Source: Cupriavidus phytohabitans
Lineage (GTDB): Bacteria > Pseudomonadota > Gammaproteobacteria > Burkholderiales > Burkholderiaceae
Direction of reading: 5' to 3'
Length of the DNA stretch: 64,000 nt
Assembly: GCF_000426345.1 (NCBI RefSeq)
Contig: NZ_AUFE01000011.1
Coordinates: 62,001-126,000 of the forward strand
Positions 34,669-42,148 of the stretch are shown here, one piece after another. Numbering within the stretch: position 1 is the first letter of the stretch; each line of letters starts with the position of its first letter. Both the position numbers and the translations under genes were made by a program. The notes under the pieces were generated by a model. It was not told where the DNA came from. It ran no database searches and saw only the letters and a list, made by a program, of their open reading frames with translations.

Positions 34669-36084
34669 ATGCGCCTGCCTCCCGATTCGCTTGCCTTCCA
34701 GATGCTTGGCGCCGCCGCCGCGGTACGCGCCGTCAGCGAAGGCACAGCCTTGCCACAGGCGATCGAGGACGCCGCCGCGCTGCTGCGCCTGGACCGCGTG
34801 CGCGATGCCGCCACGCGTGGCGCGCTGCAGGACATCGCTTACCGCACCATGCGCCAGTTCGGCACCGCGCGCGCGCTGGTGACCAGGCTGGTCACGCGCC
34901 CGCCCGGCGCGCAGGTGGACTCGCTGCTGGCGGTGGCGCTGGCGCTGCTGGTCGAGCAGGCGCCGGGCCAGCGGCAGGACAAGGACAGCCAGGACGCGGC
35001 ATCGGGCGCGCCCGGCCGCACCGGCTACAGCACCTTCACCGTGGTCGACCAGGCGGTCAGCGCAGCCGCCTCGGAACCCAAGACCGCGCATGCGCGCGGC
35101 CTCGTCAACGCGGTGCTGCGCCGTTTCCTGCGCGAGCGCAAGGCGCTGCTGGCCGAGGTCAGCCGCGACGAACAGGCGCGCTGGAACCTGCCGCCGTGGT
35201 GGCTGCGCATGCTGCGCGAGGCGTACCCGGAGCAGTGGACCGATCTCGCCGCGAGCGTCAACGTGCGCCCGCCGATGACGCTGCGCGTCAATACCGCGCG
35301 TGTCAGCGTGAAGCAATACCAGACCGACCTGGCCAATGCCGGCCTGGCCGGCACCGTGGTCGGCCCGCAGGCCGTGCGCCTGGTGCGCGCGGTGCCGGTG
35401 ACGCAATTGCCGGGCTTCACCGAAGGCTTGGTGTCGGTGCAGGACGCCGGCGCGCAACTGGCCGCGCCGCTGCTCGAGGTGGCCGACGGCATGCGCGTGC
35501 TCGATGCCTGCGCCGCGCCCGGCGGCAAGACCGGCCACCTGCTGGAGCTTGCCGACATCGACGTGACCGCGGTGGAAAGCGATCCGCAGCGCGCCACGCG
35601 CATCAATGAGAACCTCGCGCGCCTCGGCAAGCAGGCCCGCATCGTGGTGGGCGATGCCAGCCGGCCCGCCGACTGGTGGGACGGCCAGCCCTTCGACCGC
35701 ATCCTGGCCGACGTGCCGTGCTCGGCCTCGGGCATCGTGCGGCGCCATCCCGATATCCGCTGGCTGCGCCGTGAAACCGATATCGCCAAGCTGGTCACCG
35801 AGCAGCGCCGCATCGTGTCGCAGCTGTGGCCGCTGCTCAAGCCGGGCGGCATCCTGGTCTACGTCACGTGTTCTATTTTCCCAACGGAAGGCGAGGAGCA
35901 GGCGCGCTGGTTTGGTGCACAACTGGCAGATGCGATACGATTGCAGGCGCCGGGGCAACTGCTGCCCGGCACCCGTACGACAACGCCTCCGGCCGGCGAA
36001 CAAGGTGAAAAGGACCCCGGCCACGCCAGCCTGCCATCGGATCACGATGGCTTCTTCTACGCCCGCTTCCAGAAACGCGCCTGA
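34669..36084 (+). CDS. rsmB: 16S rRNA (cytosine-967-C5) methyltransferase RsmB
   Basis: A 471-residue rRNA methyltransferase (also called Sun or Fmu) that methylates C967 of 16S rNA with S-adenosylmethionine. The N-terminal NusB-like RNA-binding domain covers about 5-160 and the Rossmann methyltransferase domain about 200-470. Motif I is LDACAAPGGKTGHLLEL (about 281-297). The two catalytic cysteines lie in ADVPCSASGIVRRHPDIRW (motif IV) and VTCSIFPTEGEEQ (motif VI). An insert of charged/Gly-rich residues near 100-120 and another near 440 make it longer than E. coli RsmB (429). ATG at 34669 gives a normal start. The DUF4390 gene follows after nine bases, so rsmB leads the operon that includes ntrYX. 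Confidence 0.95.
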   Translation: MRLPPDSLAFQMLGAAAAVRAVSEGTALPQAIEDAAALLRLDRVRDAATRGALQDIAYRTMRQFGTARALVTRLVTRPPGAQVDSLLAVALALLVEQAPGQRQDKDSQDAASGAPGRTGYSTFTVVDQAVSAAASEPKTAHARGLVNAVLRRFLRERKALLAEVSRDEQARWNLPPWWLRMLREAYPEQWTDLAASVNVRPPMTLRVNTARVSVKQYQTDLANAGLAGTVVGPQAVRLVRAVPVTQLPGFTEGLVSVQDAGAQLAAPLLEVADGMRVLDACAAPGGKTGHLLELADIDVTAVESDPQRATRINENLARLGKQARIVVGDASRPADWWDGQPFDRILADVPCSASGIVRRHPDIRWLRRETDIAKLVTEQRRIVSQLWPLLKPGGILVYVTCSIFPTEGEEQARWFGAQLADAIRLQAPGQLLPGTRTTTPPAGEQGEKDPGHASLPSDHDGFFYARFQKRA

Positions 36085-36093
36085 TCTGATCCG

Positions 36094-36960
36094 ATGCTGA
36101 GCACGCCGCGCCCGTCAGACTGCCGCGTTACCGTGGATTTCGCCACGGGAATGACGCAACTGCGGACGCACCTTCTGGCGCGCATGCGCGTGGTGCTGAT
36201 GCTCGCGCTGCTGCTGTGGCTGCCGCCTGCCGCCAATGCACAGGTGATCGAGGCCACCGAGGCCCGCATCGAATACCAGGATGGCGGCTTCGAACTGGCC
36301 GCGAGCTTCGAGTTCGACCTGCCGCCTGCGCTGGAAGACGCCCTGCACAAGGGCATCTCGCTCTATTTCGCGGTCGACTTCGAGCTGACGCGGCCGCGCT
36401 GGTACTGGTTCGATGACAAGCCCGTCAACACCAGCCGCAGCGTGCGTTTGTCCTACCAGCCGCTGACCCGGCAATACCGTATTTCCACCGGCGGCTTGCA
36501 GCTGCCGTTCTCGCGGCTGAAGAGCGCGCTGCAGTTTATCCAGCGGGTACGCGGCTGGCGCGTGTTCGAGCGCAACGCGATCAAGCCCGGCGAGAGCTAT
36601 CACGCGCAAGTGCGCATGCGACTGGACCTGTCGCAACTGCCCAAGCCGTTCCAGATCAATGCGGTCAATACACGCGACTGGAACCTGGCTTCGGACTGGC
36701 GGCGCTTTGTCTACACCGTGCCGACTGACTTGAACGCGGTGCCAACGCCGGTGCCGGTGCCCGCGGTTCCGGCGCCGCCGCCGCCGGCCTCGCCGCCGCT
36801 GCCCGCTCCACCTGCGGTGCCGGCAGTGCCTGCGTCCGCGCCGGGCGCACCTGCCGCCGCAATGGACCCGCGCAACACCGTGTTCGTGCAGGCGGCGTCG
36901 ACCGCGCTGTCGCCCGCACTGCTGGCGCAGCCGGCGCTGTCCGCCTCAAGCCAGCCATGA
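36094..36960 (+). CDS. DUF4390 exported protein with Pro/Ala-rich tail, ahead of ntrY
   Basis: A 288-residue exported protein of the DUF4390 family, of unknown function. A hydrophobic signal segment (RVVLMLALLLWLPPAANAQ, about 32-50) shows it enters the periplasm. The domain follows (EYQDGGFELAASFEFDLPPALEDAL, HKGISLYFAVDFELTRPRWYWFDDK, LSYQPLTRQYRISTGGLQLPFS, RGWRVF; about 55-215). The last 65 residues are nearly only Pro, Ala and Val, probably an extended linker or wall-spanning segment. The true start may be inner (Met near 20 or 31), giving a normal signal peptide. It overlaps ntrY by four bases (ATGA) and is found in this position in many beta-proteobacteria, which ties it to the NtrYX system. 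Confidence 0.85.
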   Translation: MLSTPRPSDCRVTVDFATGMTQLRTHLLARMRVVLMLALLLWLPPAANAQVIEATEARIEYQDGGFELAASFEFDLPPALEDALHKGISLYFAVDFELTRPRWYWFDDKPVNTSRSVRLSYQPLTRQYRISTGGLQLPFSRLKSALQFIQRVRGWRVFERNAIKPGESYHAQVRMRLDLSQLPKPFQINAVNTRDWNLASDWRRFVYTVPTDLNAVPTPVPVPAVPAPPPPASPPLPAPPAVPAVPASAPGAPAAAMDPRNTVFVQAASTALSPALLAQPALSASSQP

Positions 36961-39392
36961 ACACTTCGCTGTGGGACAGCCGCTTCCGGCGCGTGCTGTA
37001 TCGCGTCGTGGCGGGCATCATCGTTTTCCTGGCACTGGTGCTGGTCGGCCTGCTCGCCGGGGCGTCGGCCAATACCGAATTCTTCGATCGCTATTTCACG
37101 CTGCTGTTCAAGGTGAACCTGGTGATCGGCGCGCTGCTGGTGCTGATCATCGGCGCACTCGCGGTGACGCTGTGGCTGCGCTACCGCCGCGGCAAGTTCG
37201 GCACGCGGCTGATGACCAAGCTTGCGGTGTTCTTCGGCGTGGTGGGCGTGCTGCCGGGCGTGCTGATCTACCTGGTGTCGCTGCAGTTCGTCTCGCGCAG
37301 CATCGAGTCGTGGTTCGACGTGCGCGTGGAGACGGCGCTCGAAGCCGGCCTCAACCTGGGCCGCTCCACCATCGACAGCGCGCTGGCCGACCTGCAGGGC
37401 AAGGCGCGGCTGATGGCGGAGCAGCTGGCCGGTTCGTCGGGCGTGTCCACCTCGCTGCAGCTGAGCCGGCTGCGCGAGCAGTACGGCGTGCAGGAGGCGG
37501 CGATCTTCACCGGCAGCGGCCGCGTGCTGGCAACCGCATCGAGCAACTACGCTGCGCTGGTGCCAGACCTGCCCTCGGGCGTGCTAGCCGAGCAGGCGCG
37601 GCTGGCGAGCGGCTACGCCGCGGTCGAAGGCGGCACCGATCCGACGCCGGACGGCCAGAGCGCCGAGCGCGTCGACAGCAGCCATCTGTACCGGCTGCGC
37701 GTGATCATCCCGCTGGGCCCGGCGCCGACCACCGCGCAGGAACAGATGGCCGCGAGCGTGCCGCGCGCGGCACCGCGCCCGCGCTGGGCCGGGTCAGGCC
37801 TGTCGGTGGAACGCCGTCCCGAGGAATCGCCGTCGAGCGGCTTCGGCCTGGTCGGCGAAACCGTGCGCGAGGAGCGCTACCTGCAGGTGCTGCACCCGGT
37901 GCCGGCCGTGCTCGCGCGCAATGCCGATGAAGTCCAGCGCGCCTACCAGGAGTACCAGGAGAAGGCGCTGGGCCGCACCGGCCTGCGCAAGATGTATATC
38001 GGCACGCTGACGCTGACGCTGTTCCTCGCGGTCTTTATCGCGGTGATGCTGGCCCTGCTGCTCGGCGGCCAGCTGGCGCGGCCGCTGCTGATGCTGCTGC
38101 AGGGGACCAAGGAAGTGGCCGAGGGCGACCTGTCGCCCAAGCGCGAACTGAAGAGCCGCGATGAGCTTGGCATGCTGACGCAGCAGTTCAACCAGATGAC
38201 GCGGCAGCTGGCCGAGGCGCGCCTGGCCGTGGAAGAAAACCGCGCGGCGCTGGAGCAGTCAAAGGCCTACCTCGAAAGCGTGCTGCAGAACCTGACTGCG
38301 GGCGTGCTGGTATTCGACAGGCGCTTCGTGCTGATCACCGCCAACCCCGGCGCCGAGCGCATCTTCCGCCAGCCGTTCGGCGCCGTGCTGGGACTGCCGG
38401 TAGAACAGATCCCGGGGATGGGACCGTTCGGCGAGATCGTGCGCCAGGCGTTCTCGGACCAGAACACCAGCGAGGTGCTGGGCGGCGCCGAGCATTGGCA
38501 GAAGCAGATCGAGCTGCCGCAGGGCCACGGCGGCATGGACGAACAGCCGCTGACGCTGCTGGTGCGCGGTGCGCGGCTGCCCGGCGGCGAGCGTGACGAA
38601 CCCGGCTACGTCATCGTCTTCGACGATATTTCCGATGTGATTTCCGCTCAACGCTCGGTAGCCTGGGGCGAAGTGGCCCGGCGCCTCGCTCACGAGATCA
38701 AGAACCCGCTGACGCCGATCCAGCTGTCGGCCGAGCGGCTGCAGATGAAGCTCTCGCCCAAGCTCGAAGGCACCGATGTCGACGTGCTCAAGCGCGGCGC
38801 TGCCACCATCGTCAGCCAGGTGGCGGCGATGAAGCGCATGGTCGACGATTTCCGCGACTATGCGCGCACGCCGCCCGCGGTGCTGCACCCGCTGCAGCTC
38901 AACAGCCTGGTGTCAGATGTGCTGCATCTGTACGGCATCGACGATCCCGCGTTGCACGAGCATCCGGTGATCCATCCGGCGCTGGGCACTGCGCTGCCCG
39001 AGATCAAGGGCGATCCTACGCAACTGCGGCAGGTCATCCACAACCTGCTCCAGAACGCGCAGGATGCGGCCGCCGAGAACGTCGCGGCAGGTAGGGCGGC
39101 GCCCCATATCACTCTGAACACCGAGACTGTAGAATACAAAGATTCTGCCGGCGAAAACCGGCAGGCCGTCAAGCTCACCATTGCAGACAATGGTCCCGGC
39201 TTTGCACCACGGATCCTGAGCCGTGCGTTCGAGCCCTACGTGACCACCAAAGCCAAGGGCACGGGTCTCGGGCTTGCGATGGTAAAGAAGATCATTGACG
39301 AACACGGCGCGCGCATCGAGCTGCGCAATCGCATGGAAGGTGCGGAGGTCGTCGGTGCACAGATCTCGATCCTGTTCGTTAAACTGGCATAG
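36957..39392 (+). CDS. ntrY: Nitrogen-regulation-type sensor histidine kinase NtrY
   Basis: An 811-residue membrane-bound sensor kinase. Several helices lie in the first 110 residues (about 18-40, 55-75, 85-105), then a long periplasmic/extracellular loop (about 110-345) and another helix (about 350-370). A HAMP linker (about 370-425), a PAS domain (about 430-545, AYLESVLQNLTAGVLVFDRRFVLITANPGA) and the HisKA domain with the phospho-His in ARRLAHEIKNPLTPIQLSAER (about residue 579) follow. The HATPase shows QLRQVIHNLLQNAQDAA, ADNGPGF and TKAKGTGLGLAMVKKI. NtrY-NtrX acts in nitrogen metabolism, redox and envelope gene control in different bacteria. ATGA overlap with the DUF4390 gene and 54 bp before ntrX mark a co-transcribed unit. 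Confidence 0.95.
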   Translation: MNTSLWDSRFRRVLYRVVAGIIVFLALVLVGLLAGASANTEFFDRYFTLLFKVNLVIGALLVLIIGALAVTLWLRYRRGKFGTRLMTKLAVFFGVVGVLPGVLIYLVSLQFVSRSIESWFDVRVETALEAGLNLGRSTIDSALADLQGKARLMAEQLAGSSGVSTSLQLSRLREQYGVQEAAIFTGSGRVLATASSNYAALVPDLPSGVLAEQARLASGYAAVEGGTDPTPDGQSAERVDSSHLYRLRVIIPLGPAPTTAQEQMAASVPRAAPRPRWAGSGLSVERRPEESPSSGFGLVGETVREERYLQVLHPVPAVLARNADEVQRAYQEYQEKALGRTGLRKMYIGTLTLTLFLAVFIAVMLALLLGGQLARPLLMLLQGTKEVAEGDLSPKRELKSRDELGMLTQQFNQMTRQLAEARLAVEENRAALEQSKAYLESVLQNLTAGVLVFDRRFVLITANPGAERIFRQPFGAVLGLPVEQIPGMGPFGEIVRQAFSDQNTSEVLGGAEHWQKQIELPQGHGGMDEQPLTLLVRGARLPGGERDEPGYVIVFDDISDVISAQRSVAWGEVARRLAHEIKNPLTPIQLSAERLQMKLSPKLEGTDVDVLKRGAATIVSQVAAMKRMVDDFRDYARTPPAVLHPLQLNSLVSDVLHLYGIDDPALHEHPVIHPALGTALPEIKGDPTQLRQVIHNLLQNAQDAAAENVAAGRAAPHITLNTETVEYKDSAGENRQAVKLTIADNGPGFAPRILSRAFEPYVTTKAKGTGLGLAMVKKIIDEHGARIELRNRMEGAEVVGAQISILFVKLA

Positions 39393-39446
39393 TCAACTTT
39401 TGGCGATCCGGACCCGGAACGCTGCGGTGGGGTTAAGAGGGGAAGT

Positions 39447-40157
39447 ATGGCAACCATCCTCGTAGTCGATGACGAAATGGGAATCCGGGAGCTGCTCTCG
39501 GAGATCCTCAGCGACGAAGGCCACGTGGTCGAACTCGCGGAAAACGCGCAGCAGGCGCGCGAATACCGCGCGGCCGGCACGCCCGATCTCGTGCTGCTCG
39601 ATATCTGGATGCCCGATACCGATGGCGTCAGCCTGCTCAAGGAATGGTCCGCGCAGGGCCAGCTGACCATGCCCGTCATCATGATGTCGGGCCATGCCAC
39701 CATCGACACCGCGGTCGAGGCCACCAAGATCGGCGCGCTGAATTTCCTGGAGAAACCGATCGCGCTGCAGAAGCTGCTGTCCGCGGTAGAGCAGGGCCTG
39801 GCACGCGGCATCGAACGTCCGCGTAGTGCTCCCGCCATGGCCGCCGCGCCGGCAAGTGCGCCCTCGGCCGAATCCGCGGGCGCCACCGCCGCGCCGGAAG
39901 CCGTGGCCGAGACCGCGGCCAACGGCAGCCCCGCGCGCGTGCCCGAGGCCGAGATGCAGTTCTCGTTCGACATGCCACTGCGCGAGGCGCGCGACCTGTT
40001 CGAGCGCGCCTACTTCGAGTACCACCTCGTGCGCGAACACGGCAGCATGACCCGAGTGGCCGAGAAGACCGGGCTGGAGCGCACTCACCTGTACCGCAAG
40101 CTCAAGCAGCTCGGTGTCGAACTGGGCCGCAACAAGCCCGAACCGGCCGAGCAGTGA
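39447..40157 (+). CDS. ntrX: Short NtrX-type response regulator without AAA+ domain
   Basis: A 236-residue response regulator partnered with NtrY. The receiver (residues 1-120) has ILVVDDEMGIRELL, the phospho-acceptor D52 in LVLLDIWMPDTDG, Ser in MMSGHATIDTAVEATKIGA and Lys in FLEKPI. It is followed by an Ala/Pro-rich linker (about 125-170) and, at 180-228, a Fis-type helix-turn-helix (REARDLFERAYFEYHL, MTRVAEKTGLERTHLYRKLKQLG). The AAA+ sigma-54-interaction domain of classical NtrX/NtrC proteins (about 230 residues, GAFTGA loop) is absent. The ends fit together without frameshift, so this looks like an intrinsically short form rather than a damaged gene. It can bind DNA but not activate sigma-54 polymerase. 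Confidence 0.9.
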   Translation: MATILVVDDEMGIRELLSEILSDEGHVVELAENAQQAREYRAAGTPDLVLLDIWMPDTDGVSLLKEWSAQGQLTMPVIMMSGHATIDTAVEATKIGALNFLEKPIALQKLLSAVEQGLARGIERPRSAPAMAAAPASAPSAESAGATAAPEAVAETAANGSPARVPEAEMQFSFDMPLREARDLFERAYFEYHLVREHGSMTRVAEKTGLERTHLYRKLKQLGVELGRNKPEPAEQ

Positions 40158-40177
40158 GACAGTGATGCAGATGGTGC

Positions 40178-40206
40178 TTGACGGCATCAAAAATTACGTT
40201 TATAGT
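40178..40206 (+). promoter_or_regulatory. Promoter of the tRNA-Phe gene
   Basis: TTGACG (40178-40183), a 17-base spacer and TATAGT (40201-40206), close to the sigma-70 consensus (five of six and five of six). The first tRNA base is 11 bases downstream of the -10 box. It starts 20 bases after the ntrX stop, giving the tRNA its own promoter. Confidence 0.85.
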
Positions 40207-40217
40207 TTTCCTTCTTT

Positions 40218-40293
40218 GGCCCGGTAGCTCAGTCGGTAGAGCAGAGGATTGAAAATCCTTGTGTCGGCGGTTCGATTCCGTCCCAGGCCACCA
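40218..40293 (+). tRNA. tRNA-Phe (anticodon GAA)
   Basis: A 76-base tRNA with encoded CCA. The D-loop region TAGCTCAGTCGGTAGAGC, the anticodon stem GAGGA/TCCTT with loop TTGAAAA, the T-arm GGCGG-TTCGATT-CCGTC and the acceptor GGCCCGG/CCAGGCC are all recognisable; the anticodon is GAA. One acceptor pair is unusual: C5 (40222) faces A (40285), a C-A mismatch. All other arms pair normally with G-T wobbles at the ends of the anticodon stem and in the T-stem. It has its own promoter and a strong terminator. Confidence 0.97.
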
Positions 40294-40300
40294 GAAATTA

Positions 40301-40331
40301 AAAAAGCCCGGCTCTTGCAGCCGGGCTTTTT
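40301..40331 (+). terminator. Intrinsic terminator of tRNA-Phe
   Basis: AAAAAGCCCGGCT (40301-40313) / AGCCGGGCTTTTT (40319-40331), a 13-bp perfect stem with 5-base loop and an in-built T-run, eight bases after the tRNA CCA end. Confidence 0.95.
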
Positions 40332-40563
40332 GCTTTGGGAAGCCGTGTCGATCAATTCGTCGGCAACATAGCCAAATGTCTTTGCCTGCCACGCAACATC
40401 CCAATCCAGAAGTAAATATCTTCTACTTGGCACCCGTTATAGGTATCTCTAGGATTGCCTGACGTCCTGCCACCCGGCAGTGCGTCGCACGCCGGCGAAA
40501 CCGCACTCGGCAGCAGAACAATGCGGTACCCGGCCCAGGGAAGTCCTTTCTACCGGGGGTCAG

Positions 40564-41028
40564 ATGGATACGTTGATCGGAACGGCCGGCGAGCGCGGCC
40601 TGTGGAAGAGCACCATGGCCGCGGCGAGCCAGGCGCTGGGCGCGGCCGGCAAGATGCAGCAGGCGGTGACGCAGACGCTGAAACTGCAGCGCAAGATCCG
40701 CGAGTTGCGCGACGCCTTGCACCATGCCGAGGCGGAACGCGATGTCTATCGCGAACTCCACGCCCGTACCGTCGACGAACTGCACCAGGCGGTGGACCGC
40801 AGCCCGGCCGAAATCCGGCGGCTGCGCGCCGAGGCCGAGGCCATGCAGGTGCGCCATCGCGCCTACAAGCTGCTGGTGCAGCACTACATGCGCATCGGTA
40901 CGCCGATCGATCCGGCGGTCTTTGCCGAGCAGCGCAGCCGCGTGCAGCAGCACATCCTGTTCCAGCGCCGCAAGGGCATCCCGGTGTCGAAGATCGGCGT
41001 GGACGATATCGCGTTCCTGTTGCGCTGA
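40564..41028 (+). CDS. Hypothetical coiled-coil protein
   Basis: A 154-residue soluble protein that I do not recognise. Residues 22-110 are a near-continuous alpha-helical, heptad-rich stretch (TLKLQRKIRELRDALHHAEAERDVYRELHARTVDELHQAV) followed by a shorter helical part and RRKGIPVSKIGVDDIAFLLR at the end. No signal peptide, membrane helix, cysteine motif or enzyme motif is present. The ATG at 40564 follows GGGGG; an in-frame GTG at 40480 adds 28 poorly supported residues. The codon use and GC content are like the neighbours. It stands alone: tRNA-Phe is upstream, and 349 bp without a gene separate it from the aquaporin gene. The 232 bp between the tRNA terminator and this gene (40332-40563) are somewhat AT-richer and show no gene. 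Confidence 0.65.
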   Translation: MDTLIGTAGERGLWKSTMAAASQALGAAGKMQQAVTQTLKLQRKIRELRDALHHAEAERDVYRELHARTVDELHQAVDRSPAEIRRLRAEAEAMQVRHRAYKLLVQHYMRIGTPIDPAVFAEQRSRVQQHILFQRRKGIPVSKIGVDDIAFLLR

Positions 41029-41377
41029 GGCGAATTCAGCTCGGCCACGTCGAATCGCTGCATCAGCGGACGGCTTTGGCAGACGCCTGCGGCCACCAGA
41101 GCCACCCCGCGGCGTCGATTCGATACCCGGCGTCAGCACACAACAAAGCGGCTGCGCATTGACGCTCCGGGGCGCCGGCGGAACACTGTCGCGTCTGCGC
41201 CGGGCCTGGCATCGCGCTCCAGTTTCGCGCGGACATCCCCCGCTGAATGCCACCGTATGAGGCGTCGTCTCAGGCGACGTTGTCGATCTTGCCGCTGCAA
41301 ACTTTCCCCGCCGGTCCCGCACCCATTGCCACACCCATTGCCGCCACCTCGCGCTTGCCTGCCACCGGAGCGCAGCA
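41029..41377. other. Gene-free stretch before the aquaporin gene
   Basis: These 349 bp have no reading frame with a recognisable product or a ribosome site. One short hairpin CGTCG/CGACG lies near 41265-41281. No clear promoter elements are seen by eye. It probably holds the promoter of the aquaporin gene and the 3' end of the coiled-coil gene transcript. Confidence 0.4.
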
Positions 41378-42148
41378 ATGAGTACGCACGCGCGCCGGCG
41401 CATGGTGGCCGAAGGACTGGGCACTGCGCTGCTAGTGGCGATCGTGATCGGCTCGGGCATCCGCGCCGAGCGCCTTGCCGGCGGCGATACCGCGCTGGCG
41501 CTGCTGGCCAATTCGCTGGCCACCGGCGCCGGGCTGGTGGCGCTGCTGGTCTCGCTGGGGCCGGTGTCCGGTGGGCACTTCAACCCGGTGGTGAGCCTGT
41601 CCGCGCTGGTGCAGGGTACGCTGTCGCCACGCGATGCGTTGCGCTATGTGGCGGTACAGCTGGCGGGCGCCGTGTGCGGCGTGCTGGCCGCGCATGCGAT
41701 GTTCGGCGAGCCGGCGCTGGCGTGGTCGGGCCAGGCGCGTACCGGTGCGTCGATGTGGTGGAGCGAATGCGTGGCGACCTTCGGGCTGGTCGGCGTGGGC
41801 ATCGGCACGCTGCGCAGCCGGCCGCAGCTGGTGCCGTTCGTGGTGGCGGGCTATATCACGGCGGGCTACTGGTTCACGTCGTCGACGTCGTTCGCCAATC
41901 CGGCGCTGACCATTGCCTGCGCGCTGACCGATAGCTTCACCGGGATCCGGCCCGTCGATGTGCCGGGCTTCGTGCTGGCGCAGCTTGGGGGCGGCCTGGC
42001 GGCGACGCTGGTGTTCCACTGGCTGTGCCGCAAGCCGGCCGGTGAAGATAGCGCGGCGCATGCGTCAAACCCGGCCAAGGCCGACAGCGCAACGACCGCC
42101 GCTTCCCCTCGGCGCAGCTGGCAGGCTGGCGCTACCAGCGCCGATTGA
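41378..42148 (+). CDS. Aquaporin/MIP-family channel protein
   Basis: A 256-residue inner-membrane channel of the major intrinsic protein family with six transmembrane helices and two half-helices. The first Asn-Pro motif is NPV (69-71, in GGHFNPVVSL), the second NPA (174-176, in TSSTSFANPALTIACALTDSFTGI). The STSFANPA form is seen in a subgroup of bacterial channels, some of which are linked to arsenite, glycerol or small acids. At the position following NPA most aquaporins have an Arg of the selectivity filter; here Leu follows, so the pore should be wider or less cation-repelling. The last 40 residues are a Ser/Ala-rich cytoplasmic tail. It converges with the next gene, whose reverse-strand stop lies inside it by 17 bp. 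Start ATG at 41378 begins the first helix region. Confidence 0.85.
   Translation: MSTHARRRMVAEGLGTALLVAIVIGSGIRAERLAGGDTALALLANSLATGAGLVALLVSLGPVSGGHFNPVVSLSALVQGTLSPRDALRYVAVQLAGAVCGVLAAHAMFGEPALAWSGQARTGASMWWSECVATFGLVGVGIGTLRSRPQLVPFVVAGYITAGYWFTSSTSFANPALTIACALTDSFTGIRPVDVPGFVLAQLGGGLAATLVFHWLCRKPAGEDSAAHASNPAKADSATTAASPRRSWQAGATSAD

Noticed and set aside
39447..40157. ntrX as a pseudogene broken by deletion
   Set aside because: Receiver and helix-turn-helix are both intact, in frame and joined by a typical linker; no frameshift or stray remnant of an AAA+ domain is seen.
40218..40331. tRNA-Phe as an attachment site of an integrated element
   Set aside because: No integrase, no repeat of the tRNA 3' end further downstream that I could find, and the following genes look like ordinary chromosome genes.
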